A stretch of DNA of 8,123 nucleotides, taken from NCBI GenBank assembly GCA_015064195.1, contig SVSO01000125.1:1-8123 (forward strand). The letters are read 5' to 3'. This document shows, piece after piece, positions 1 through 5,694 of the stretch. How positions within the stretch are numbered: the stretch's first letter is position 1; every line of letters begins with the position of its first letter. The notes under the pieces were generated by a model. That model saw only the letters and a program-made list of their open reading frames with translations. It had not been told where the DNA came from and did no database searches. A program made the translations under genes and the position numbers. This DNA is from Oscillospiraceae bacterium. GTDB lineage: Bacteria; Bacillota_A; Clostridia; Oscillospirales; CAG-272.

Positions 1-102
<102 letters not shown>

Positions 103-337
103 ATTGTATATGAAGCAGTTGCCTGCTTGATATCGATTTTTCAGAGTATACTTGATATATAGCTCTTACTTCAAAATTTACTTTTGTTCGTGTTCAAAAG
201 AATTGTCGAGATTTGATTATCTAAGTTCTTTGCTCTTGAGTCTCACTTGCGTGTTTCTCTTTCGCTTTGTACTTTCCTTCATCTCTTGTTGTTCAATTTT
301 CAAGGACCATCGCTTGCTTGCCGCTTGTTCATGCGAC
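103..337 (-). other. 16S rRNA leader region (transcribed spacer)
   Basis: This is the stretch between the most proximal rRNA promoter (-10 at 344-349) and the mature 16S 5' end near 102. It is AT-rich and carries no credible coding sequence; the open frames here lack ribosome binding sites and encode Phe/Leu/Ser-rich low-complexity peptides. It should contain the 5' half of the 16S processing stem, but the 3' partner lies outside the window, so this cannot be confirmed. It contains the boxA-like element listed separately. Confidence 0.8.
297..309 (-). promoter_or_regulatory. boxA-like rRNA antitermination site
   Basis: On the minus strand this reads TGGTCCTTGAAAA, followed by TTGAACAACA. That resembles the Firmicute rRNA leader boxA (TGyTCTTTGAAAA type), which is bound by NusB/NusE to allow antiterminated transcription of rRNA. 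Its place, downstream of all promoters and about 200 nt before 16S, fits. The match is not perfect (CC where CT is usual). Confidence 0.6.
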
Positions 338-343
338 TTATTT

Positions 344-372
344 ATTATATCACATTTCCTTGCGTTTGTCAA
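344..372 (-). promoter_or_regulatory. rRNA promoter, most proximal of four
   Basis: On the minus strand the -35 TTGACA (372-367) and -10 TATAAT (349-344) are both perfect and 17 bp apart, with an extended TGA before the -10. A run of A-tracts (complement of the T-rich 378-415) lies just upstream of the -35, like an UP element. The expected start is near 337. Confidence 0.9.
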
Positions 373-454
373 GGGGTTTTGCAAAAGTTTTTTAAGTTTT
401 TTCTTAAGCTCTTTTGCTCGCCGTTCCTCGGCTTCGCTTGGCTGCGACCTTTAT

Positions 455-483
455 ATTATATCACATTTTCAAGCGTTTGTCAA
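455..483 (-). promoter_or_regulatory. rRNA promoter, second from 16S
   Basis: Minus-strand TTGACA (483-478) and TATAAT (460-455) are both perfect with a 17-bp spacer and an extended TGA. The spacer begins AACGC and ends ATGTGA, as in the proximal promoter. A-tract-rich sequence (complement of 490-515) lies upstream, and the start region contains GGTCGC as in its neighbours. Confidence 0.9.
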
Positions 484-556
484 GTGGTTTTGAGAATTTT
501 TTTAAATCTTTTTTCAAAGCCGCTTGGCTCGCTGCCGCTCTTGACGCGACCTGTAT

Positions 557-585
557 ATTATATCATACTTCCTCGCGTTTGTCAA
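557..585 (-). promoter_or_regulatory. rRNA promoter, third from 16S
   Basis: Minus-strand TTGACA (585-580) and TATAAT (562-557) are both perfect with a 17-bp spacer and an extended TGA. The -35 is preceded by an AAAACCTC motif and A-tracts, and the start region again carries GGTCGC. It lies exactly 102 bp upstream of the second promoter. Confidence 0.9.
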
Positions 586-658
586 GAGGTTTTGCAAAAG
601 TTTTTCGAAAGTTTTTTCGATTTCTTTTCGCTTTCGCTCTCTCGTTGACAGCTTATAT

Positions 659-687
659 ATTATACCACAACAGTTTTGATTTGTCAA
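659..687 (-). promoter_or_regulatory. rRNA promoter, most distal of four
   Basis: Minus-strand TTGACA (687-682) and TATAAT (664-659) are both perfect with a 17-bp spacer and an extended TGG. The spacer has diverged from the other three and the GTCGC start motif is absent, so this unit is the most different of the array. It is 102 bp upstream of the third promoter. A-tract-rich sequence (complement of 693-718) lies upstream. Confidence 0.88.
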
Positions 688-751
688 GGGGTTTTCAAAA
701 ATTATTCAATTTTTTTCGCATGTTTCTTTTCACTGCTGACACATAAACAAA

Positions 752-780
752 TTGACATTCCTTCGTAAATCTGCTATACT
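752..780 (+). promoter_or_regulatory. Promoter of the acyltransferase-glmM unit
   Basis: TTGACA at 752-757 and TATACT at 775-780 are separated by 17 bp, with an extended TGC before the -10. The expected start is near 787. It diverges from the rRNA promoter array, with about 64 bp between the two -35 boxes. An in-frame TTG at 752 lies inside this -35 box and so cannot be the start of the downstream gene. Confidence 0.85.
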
Positions 781-785
781 GATTA

Positions 786-820
786 ATGCCTGCCCTGCGC
801 AGGCAAATCCGCGCAGGCAT
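786..820 (+). promoter_or_regulatory. 5'-terminal hairpin region with alternative pairings
   Basis: One left arm, TGCCTGC (787-793), can pair with either of two copies of GCAGGCA, at 799-805 (5-nt loop) or 813-819. The longer-range version extends to ATGCCTGC/GCAGGCAT (786-793 with 813-820). The right arms lie within a GCGCAGGCA direct repeat (797-805 and 811-819). The element starts at about the predicted mRNA 5' end and ends 15 nt before the Shine-Dalgarno, so it could protect the 5' end or affect translation. No known riboswitch class is recognised. Confidence 0.5.
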
Positions 821-847
821 TCGCCTAAGCAGAAAGGAGATATATAT

Positions 848-1519
848 ATGAAAGAAACACTTCCGCGCGTGCATGAGCTTTTCGACTGCACCTGCACGAT
901 CGCATCACCTTTGTTCCGCCGGGATTCCTATCCCTGGGAGCTGCTCGATGACATCAACACATTCATCCGCGATTACGGCCCCACGCTTGATCCGGCGCGA
1001 TTTGAGCATCGCAGCGGGCATGTCTACATCGCACGTACAGCTTCCGTTGCTCCCACAGCATATATCGGTGATTACACAATCATTGATGAGCATGCCGAGA
1101 TCCGCCACTGCGCTTACATCCGCGGCTCGGCAGTCATCGGCAAGCATGCCGTTGTCGGCAATTCCTGCGAGCTGAAGAACTGTATTCTTTTTGACGAGGT
1201 CCAGGTTCCGCACTTCAACTATGTCGGCGACTCCATCCTCGGCCGGAAATCCCACATGGGCGCCGGCGCAGTTACTTCCAACGTCAAGAGCGACAAAACG
1301 CCCGTATCTGTCCGATGCGGCAGCAGCGTCGTCGCCACCGGCCGAAAAAAGCTGGGAGCCATCCTCGGCGACAACGTCGAGATCGGCTGCAACAGCGTAC
1401 TCTGTCCCGGAACGATCATCGGGAAGAACACCACCATTTATCCCCTGTCACGCGTTCGCGGCGTGATCCCCGCAGATTCCATCTATAAATCCGCGGAAAG
1501 CATCGTACACAAGCACTGA
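848..1519 (+). CDS. Stand-alone GlmU-like left-handed beta-helix acyltransferase
   Basis: A 223-aa hexapeptide-repeat protein, likely a sugar-phosphate N-acetyltransferase in the cytoplasm. The ATG at 848 is chosen because AGGAG (835-839) sits 8 nt upstream; earlier in-frame starts overlap the promoter. Residues 1-55 are a short helical lead containing YPWELL. Residues 56-215 are imperfect hexapeptide turns (IGDYTI, IGKHAVVG, LGDNVEIG, IGKNTT). The segment with ELKN (107-111), PHFNYVGDS (121-129) and GAG (138-140) followed by N145 parallels the active site of the GlmU acetyltransferase domain. There Lys351, His363, Tyr366 and Asn386 of E. coli would match K110, H122, Y125 and N145. The Tyr after that Asn is replaced by Val146, and the whole nucleotidyltransferase domain is absent. 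It lies 28 nt upstream of glmM, which makes GlcN-1-P, the GlmU acetyltransferase substrate. Similar proteins in Clostridia are often labelled UDP-GlcNAc pyrophosphorylase-like; the exact acceptor is inferred, not shown. Confidence 0.85.
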   Translation: MKETLPRVHELFDCTCTIASPLFRRDSYPWELLDDINTFIRDYGPTLDPARFEHRSGHVYIARTASVAPTAYIGDYTIIDEHAEIRHCAYIRGSAVIGKHAVVGNSCELKNCILFDEVQVPHFNYVGDSILGRKSHMGAGAVTSNVKSDKTPVSVRCGSSVVATGRKKLGAILGDNVEIGCNSVLCPGTIIGKNTTIYPLSRVRGVIPADSIYKSAESIVHKH

Positions 1520-1547
1520 CCCCTTATTATAATGAAAGGAATACACA

Positions 1548-2906
1548 TTGGGAAAACTTTTCGGTACAGACGGTGTTCGCGGCATCGCCAACAGCGAGCT
1601 TACCTGCGAGCGCGCCATGCAGATCGGACGCGCGGCAGCTTCGGTGCTGTCGGAAGGCCGCACGCAGCCGCTCACCGTACTCATGGGTATGGATACCCGC
1701 ATCTCCTCGGAAATGCTCGCAGGCGCTCTGAGCGCCGGGCTATGCTCTGCAGGCGTGGATGTCATCGACCTCGGCGTCATTCCGACCCCCGCCGTCGCCT
1801 ATCTCATCAGCAAATATCAGGCTCACGCCGGTATCATGATCTCCGCCTCGCACAATCCATATGAATACAACGGCATCAAGATCTTCAATGCAGACGGATA
1901 CAAGCTTGAGGATGCGCTGGAAGCGCGCATCGAATCCATCGTTCTTGACGGCAAGCCCGGACCGAGGCTCGCCGCATCCGGCAAGATCGGCCGCGTCATC
2001 CGCACAGACCGCGCAGCGACGGATTATATTGACCGGCTCTGCAGCACGGTATCCTTACCGCTTGACGGCATGCGCATCGCCGTAGACTGCGCCAACGGCG
2101 CAGCAAGCCGTACCGCCGCCGCGCTGTTCGGACGCCTCGGTGCGGAATGCACCGTTCTGCACGCATCCCCGGACGGCCGCAATATCAACGACAGCTGCGG
2201 CTCCACCCATCCGGACGCATTGCGCGAATATGTCACGGCAAACGGTCTTGCCGCGGGCGCAGCCTTCGACGGCGATGCAGATCGCTGCCTTATGATCGAC
2301 GACAGAGGCGAGGTGGTGGACGGCGATATGATCATGGCCATGCTGGCGCTCGATATGAAAGCGCGCGGCAGGCTGAACCGCGATACCGTCGTCGGTACGA
2401 TCATGACCAATTTCGGCTTCTCGAAATTCTGCAAGGATAACGGCATCGGCTTCGTGGCCGCCAGGGTCGGCGACCGGTATGTGCTGGAGGAAATGCTGCG
2501 GCAGGATTACAGCCTCGGCGGCGAACAATCCGGCCATATCATTCTCCGCGACTTCGCCGCCACCGGTGACGGTCAGCTCACCGCCGTGCAGGTGCTCGCA
2601 CTGCTTCGCCGCACCGGCATGAAGCTCAGCAACGCTGCCAAGACCATGACGCGCTGTCCGCAGTTCACCGTCAACATCCCGGCAAGCGCCGAAGCCAAAG
2701 CAGCATTTGAGACCGATCACACGATCAGACGCATCCTTGAGGATGCACGCGCCGCCATCGGAAACGGCGGCAGACTCATCGCCCGTCCATCCGGCACGGA
2801 GCCGCTCATCCGCATCATGGCGGAGGGCGAGGATCCGGAAGCCATCCGCGCCGCTGCGGAAGATACCGCAGCACGCATCACAAAACAGCTCGAAAGCTAT
2901 CGCTGA
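1548..2906 (+). CDS. glmM: Phosphoglucosamine mutase GlmM
   Basis: A 452-aa enzyme, full length for the family, that interconverts glucosamine-6-phosphate and glucosamine-1-phosphate in the cytoplasmic route to UDP-GlcNAc and peptidoglycan. The TTG start at 1548 is chosen because it gives the classic N terminus MGKLFGTDGVRGIAN, and AAAGGA (1535-1540) lies 7 nt upstream. All four alpha-D-phosphohexomutase signatures are present. These are the phosphoserine loop SASHNP (99-104, active Ser101), the metal-binding DGDADR (241-246), the sugar-binding GGEQSGH (324-330) and the phosphate-binding RPSGTEPLIR (413-422). It follows the GlmU-like acyltransferase by 28 nt without an intervening terminator, so the two are probably co-transcribed from the promoter at 752. 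The hairpin at 2971-2997 ends the unit. Identification is secure; the weak TTG start may lower its translation relative to the upstream gene. Confidence 0.97.
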   Translation: MGKLFGTDGVRGIANSELTCERAMQIGRAAASVLSEGRTQPLTVLMGMDTRISSEMLAGALSAGLCSAGVDVIDLGVIPTPAVAYLISKYQAHAGIMISASHNPYEYNGIKIFNADGYKLEDALEARIESIVLDGKPGPRLAASGKIGRVIRTDRAATDYIDRLCSTVSLPLDGMRIAVDCANGAASRTAAALFGRLGAECTVLHASPDGRNINDSCGSTHPDALREYVTANGLAAGAAFDGDADRCLMIDDRGEVVDGDMIMAMLALDMKARGRLNRDTVVGTIMTNFGFSKFCKDNGIGFVAARVGDRYVLEEMLRQDYSLGGEQSGHIILRDFAATGDGQLTAVQVLALLRRTGMKLSNAAKTMTRCPQFTVNIPASAEAKAAFETDHTIRRILEDARAAIGNGGRLIARPSGTEPLIRIMAEGEDPEAIRAAAEDTAARITKQLESYR

Positions 2907-2970
2907 CAGCAAGCTACATTATAAGGAAAGAAAAGAACTGCGGATAATGAACCGCAGATAATATAAAGCG

Positions 2971-3004
2971 CCGCCGCAGAGCATGACCCTGCGGCGGATT
3001 TTGT
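2971..3004. terminator. Terminator between convergent glmM and araC-type gene
   Basis: A 9-bp perfect stem CCGCCGCAG/CTGCGGCGG (2971-2979 with 2989-2997) has a 9-nt loop and is followed on the plus strand by ATTTTGTTATT. On the minus strand the same stem is followed by CGCTTTATATTAT, a weaker U-rich tract. It probably ends glmM mRNA and may also serve the convergent regulator, whose stop codon is at 3004-3006. Confidence 0.85.
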
Positions 3005-3879
3005 TATTCCGGTGGAAGCTCATCCAGCGCGGCGCGGTAGCGTGTCGGAGACAGCCCCGTATGCCGGATAAAGACCTTGATGAAATAGGAGACGGAAGAG
3101 AAGCCGCATTGCTCCGAAATTTCGCCGAGCGGCAAATCCTCCTGCAAAAGTGCCTTGGCATGGTTGACGCGCACGGTGGTGATAAATTCTCCTACACTCA
3201 TTCCCATCTCCCGGCGGAAATCCTTGGTCAGTGTGGAACGTCCAACAAAAAAGCGGTCGGCGAGCAAATCGAGGGTGAAGCGTTCTTCGGGATGTTCGAT
3301 AATGTGGAGACAAACATCGTTGATGTAGTTGGACTTTGCAGATGAACCGCTTGAAATATGCGGATGCAATTCGTTAAGAAATAGAAGAAGCAGGTGTTTC
3401 AGGCGGTTTCGGTCACAGGGGGAGGAATTGATCGCAACCCAGGGGATAATTGTACCGTAAAACCCCCAATGCCTATACAGCATCTGCACATAGGAAGTAA
3501 ATATTTCACACTGATCTTCTGTCAGCTGCACAGCAGCAAACGAATTGGGCAAATCTATTGCCTGACCAATATCAGTGGGAAACACAGGAAAGCACCATCG
3601 TTCATACATCTTACTGGAATAATTCGACTGCGCGTGCGGTACACCCGGCGGATAGCATACTATATACGGAGCTTTCAGAAACAGCGTTTCATCACCACAT
3701 TCAATGTGTGAACATCCCTGTACAACCAGCATGATTTCAAATACGTTATGTATATGGAAACACACTGGACGATCACCAGGCTCTTGGCGTATACGAGCAG
3801 AATAAGCCGGTCCGCTTTCACAAACATAACCGATTGCAAAGTTTGTATAATTTATAGTGTCCACAGACATACCGTTCAC
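3004..3879 (-). CDS. AraC-family transcriptional regulator
   Basis: A 291-aa DNA-binding regulator. An N-terminal cupin-like sensing domain (about 36-95, with FHIHNVFEIMLVVQG and PPGVPHAQ) probably binds a small effector such as a sugar. The C-terminal AraC/XylS domain (about 188-285) has two helix-turn-helix units: FTLDLLADRFFVGRSTLTK (201-219) and LGEISEQCGFSSVSYFIKVF (251-270), followed by the hallmark GLSPTRYR (275-282). There is no signal peptide or membrane segment. The GTG at 3879 is chosen because AGGAGG (3893-3888) is 8 nt upstream. The TTG at 3897 lies upstream of the predicted transcription start, and an ATG at 3870 is the alternative. It is divergent from the first solute-binding lipoprotein, 172 bp away, and is the natural candidate to regulate it; the effector is unknown. 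Its codon use is AT-richer than glmM. Confidence 0.93.
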   Translation of the reverse strand: MNGMSVDTINYTNFAIGYVCESGPAYSARIRQEPGDRPVCFHIHNVFEIMLVVQGCSHIECGDETLFLKAPYIVCYPPGVPHAQSNYSSKMYERWCFPVFPTDIGQAIDLPNSFAAVQLTEDQCEIFTSYVQMLYRHWGFYGTIIPWVAINSSPCDRNRLKHLLLLFLNELHPHISSGSSAKSNYINDVCLHIIEHPEERFTLDLLADRFFVGRSTLTKDFRREMGMSVGEFITTVRVNHAKALLQEDLPLGEISEQCGFSSVSYFIKVFIRHTGLSPTRYRAALDELPPE

Positions 3880-3887
3880 TCTCCCTC

Positions 3888-3893
3888 CCTCCT
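3888..3893 (-). promoter_or_regulatory. Shine-Dalgarno of the AraC-type gene (decides its start)
   Basis: AGGAGG on the minus strand lies 8 nt before the GTG at 3879 and 17 nt before the ATG at 3870. It falls almost at the 5' end of the predicted transcript, giving a very short leader. The following GGGAGA run gives the ATG a weaker site of its own, so use of both starts is possible. Confidence 0.6.
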
Positions 3894-3900
3894 GCAATTC

Positions 3901-3929
3901 ATTATATCACACCACCATTCAAAAATCAA
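3901..3929 (-). promoter_or_regulatory. Promoter of the AraC-type gene
   Basis: On the minus strand a perfect TATAAT (3906-3901) with extended TGA is preceded, at 17 bp, by TTGATT (3929-3924), a 4/6 match to the -35. The expected start is near 3894, only about 15 nt before the GTG start codon. This is weaker than the divergent lipoprotein promoter, as is common for a regulator gene. Confidence 0.7.
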
Positions 3930-3937
3930 TAGACCAG

Positions 3938-3968
3938 CCGATTTTACAATAACTCAATCCGATTATTC
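3938..3968 (+). promoter_or_regulatory. Candidate AraC-type operator: CCGATT direct repeat
   Basis: CCGATT occurs at 3938-3943 and 3959-3964, exactly 21 bp apart (two helical turns). The wider match is roughly AnnCnAnCCGATTnTnC in both copies. The second copy ends just before the -35 box (3970) of the lipoprotein promoter. Two direct half-sites at 21-bp spacing next to the -35 is the classic arrangement for AraC-family activators. The assignment is inferred from geometry only. Confidence 0.45.
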
Positions 3969-3969
3969 G

Positions 3970-3998
3970 TTGACAAAATCGACCGTTGCCTGTATAAT
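3970..3998 (+). promoter_or_regulatory. Promoter of the first solute-binding lipoprotein
   Basis: Perfect TTGACA (3970-3975) and perfect TATAAT (3993-3998) are 17 bp apart. The expected start is near 4005, giving a leader of about 47 nt. Such a consensus promoter would be strong unless repressed; a palindrome lies at the start point. Confidence 0.88.
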
Positions 3999-4005
3999 TA
4001 TTCTA

Positions 4006-4017
4006 TAGTCCGGACTA
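4006..4017. promoter_or_regulatory. Candidate operator palindrome at the transcription start
   Basis: A perfect 12-bp palindrome, TAGTCCGGACTA, begins about 8 bp downstream of the -10 box, at or just after the expected +1. A bound protein there would block the promoter. No copy was seen at the second lipoprotein promoter. It may be a repressor site; it is short enough to be chance. Confidence 0.4.
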
Positions 4018-4051
4018 CTCTTAAATATCATGTTAAAGGATATATGCTCAC

Positions 4052-5545
4052 ATGAAAAAATCAAAACACTTCATCAGCATTACGATACTGATGAGTCTTG
4101 TTCTTCAGTGCCTTGGATGCGGAAGCAGCGCGGGCAGCGAAACTACAGGTGATTCCAGCACCACACTCATCAGCGATAGTACCGAAACCAACCTTTGTGA
4201 ATACGAAGCCCCCAATGTAAACTACGGCGGAAAAACAGTCACAATGACCGGATACAGCTATCAGGGAGCATGGGCTATTCTCCGATACAATATCGCCCTT
4301 GACGAAGAAAACGGCGATATTATCAACGATGCAATCGTGAAACGGAATCGTGCAGTCGAGGATACGTTGAATGTCAATATTGAACTGATTCCGCTCGCCA
4401 GCAGCGATCGCAACAGCCCGGCAATGATACAAAAATATATTCTGGCGCAGGAAGATGTTGTAACTGTAGGCATGCAGATGGCTGCCGGACTTTCATCCCT
4501 TCTCACCACTGAAGGGATGCTGATTGATCTCAATGAGATTCCCACATTGGATTTATCCCATTCCTGGTGGAATCAGAACGCCAACGAGGAATATACTATT
4601 TACGGTAAACAGTACGCCGCTGTCGGCGATGCTTGCTTTTTCAACTTAGGTGCCCCTGTTGTTGTATATTTCTCCAAGGATTTAGCTGAAGAAAATAAGC
4701 TGGATAATCCCTATAAGCTGGCATATGATGGTAAGTGGACATTGGATACGATGGCAAAAATGGCAGCCGATGTTGCGCGTGATGTCAACGGCAATTCTGA
4801 AGTGGATGCAGAGGATATTTTCGGATTTGCCGGCGAAACCGACTCCATCTTCTATACCATGTTCAGCGCAGGCGTTCGTTACTCTGATCGTGACAGTTCC
4901 GGTAATATCGTGCCAGTTCTGAATTCTGAAAAATCCATTGATCTTACCGAAACAATCATTCCGCTTCTGCGCGATAAGAAAACGACAATATTTAACACCG
5001 ACTGGGAAAAAATTTATACTTCCAGCGTATTTACGGAATTTATGATGCCCAAGCTGATGGAAAACGAGCTGTTGTTCTTCTCCAACCAGTTGCACGTAGC
5101 GCTCAGCCTGCGCGACATGGAATCCGATTTTGGTATCCTACCCATGCCGAAATATGATGAAAAACAGGAAAATTATCTTGCAATCGCAAACACATGGTTT
5201 TCTGATCACATCATCATCCCCGCCACAAACACCGATCTTGAAATGACCGGACACCTACTGGATGCGATGGGCTATTACGCACAGCAATATATCACGCCCG
5301 CTTTTATCGATTACTCTGTAAAAAATAAGATTGCTCGCGATGAAGATTCCGTCGAAATGATCAACCTGATTCTGGAGAACCAGATTTTCGACATCGGCCT
5401 GATTTTCAACTGGGGAGGCATGACTGGTATGCTGCAAAAAATGGCATCCAGCGGTACACCCAGCTTCGCTTCCTCGTGGGCAGGCATTGAACCCGCCGTT
5501 CTTGCCGCTATGGAAAAAACCGTCTCCATGCTCAAAGGCGAATAA
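4052..5545 (+). CDS. Extracellular solute-binding lipoprotein, ABC type (paralog 1)
   Basis: A 497-aa secreted lipoprotein resembling the family 1 substrate-binding proteins of sugar ABC importers. Residues 1-22 are a signal peptide (KKSK, then a hydrophobic stretch), with predicted lipidation at Cys23 in CLGC, whose -3 position is atypical. A Ser/Thr/Gly-rich tether follows (24-50). The mature part has NDAIVKRNRAVED (92-104), typical of this family's N-terminal lobe. It also has an EF-hand-like calcium loop, DVNGNSEVDAED (244-255), followed by IFGFAG. The ATG at 4052 is preceded by AAAGGA (4035-4040) at 11 nt. The gene has its own consensus promoter and terminator, and no permease or ATPase gene is adjacent, so it must work with transport parts encoded elsewhere or as a non-transport binding protein. 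It is about 70% identical by eye to the next gene but uses more A/T-ending codons. The ligand is unknown. Confidence 0.88.
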   Translation: MKKSKHFISITILMSLVLQCLGCGSSAGSETTGDSSTTLISDSTETNLCEYEAPNVNYGGKTVTMTGYSYQGAWAILRYNIALDEENGDIINDAIVKRNRAVEDTLNVNIELIPLASSDRNSPAMIQKYILAQEDVVTVGMQMAAGLSSLLTTEGMLIDLNEIPTLDLSHSWWNQNANEEYTIYGKQYAAVGDACFFNLGAPVVVYFSKDLAEENKLDNPYKLAYDGKWTLDTMAKMAADVARDVNGNSEVDAEDIFGFAGETDSIFYTMFSAGVRYSDRDSSGNIVPVLNSEKSIDLTETIIPLLRDKKTTIFNTDWEKIYTSSVFTEFMMPKLMENELLFFSNQLHVALSLRDMESDFGILPMPKYDEKQENYLAIANTWFSDHIIIPATNTDLEMTGHLLDAMGYYAQQYITPAFIDYSVKNKIARDEDSVEMINLILENQIFDIGLIFNWGGMTGMLQKMASSGTPSFASSWAGIEPAVLAAMEKTVSMLKGE

Positions 5546-5553
5546 ATAGCAAA

Positions 5554-5590
5554 TGCCGCAGGGTCTCGCCCTGCGGCAATATTTTATTTA
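5554..5590 (+). terminator. Terminator after lipoprotein paralog 1
   Basis: A 10-bp perfect stem TGCCGCAGGG/CCCTGCGGCA (5554-5563 with 5569-5578) has a 5-nt loop and is followed by ATATTTTATTTA. It lies 9 nt after the stop codon, so paralog 1 is most likely monocistronic. Confidence 0.88.
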
Positions 5591-5617
5591 CTTACAAAAT
5601 TATTTTCCCACATCACC

Positions 5618-5646
5618 TTGACAAAGCGTCCCGCATCATGTATAAT
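5618..5646 (+). promoter_or_regulatory. Promoter of lipoprotein paralog 2
   Basis: Perfect TTGACA (5618-5623) and TATAAT (5641-5646) are 17 bp apart. The expected start is near 5653, which rules out the in-frame ATG at 5638 as a translation start. Neither the CCGATT repeat nor the palindrome of the paralog 1 promoter is present. Confidence 0.88.
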
Positions 5647-5694
5647 AACCATAGCATCCCCCAAAAAATTCATTCAAGAGAGGAATCCGCAAAG

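Noticed and set aside
344..687. Repeats of about 100 bp considered as a CRISPR or satellite array
   Set aside because: The repeated core is exactly a -35/-10 promoter with A-tract upstream sequence, oriented towards 16S. Neither the length pattern nor the spacers fit CRISPR.
152..746. Overlapping plus-strand open frames of 110-133 codons near the rRNA leader
   Set aside because: They run through the rRNA leader and promoter array in the opposite sense. Their repeated peptide pieces come from the promoter repeats, and no ribosome binding sites are evident.
2055..2912. 285-codon open frame on the minus strand across glmM
   Set aside because: It is a shadow of a clearly conserved gene, GC-rich at third positions, and its peptide shows no known domain.
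2947..2961. Four-codon mini-frame MNRR after glmM
   Set aside because: Its start lies inside a small hairpin, and the nearest AAGGA is about 19 nt away, too far for normal initiation.
3748..4008. 86-codon plus-strand open frame overlapping the regulator's 5' end and the intergenic region
   Set aside because: It covers the two divergent promoters and is antisense to the AraC-type gene; there is no credible ribosome binding site or family resemblance.
5638..5694. Upstream ATG that would extend lipoprotein paralog 2 by 19 residues
   Set aside because: It overlaps the promoter just before the -10 box, and the extension would precede a complete signal peptide. The ATG at 5695 has a proper Shine-Dalgarno.
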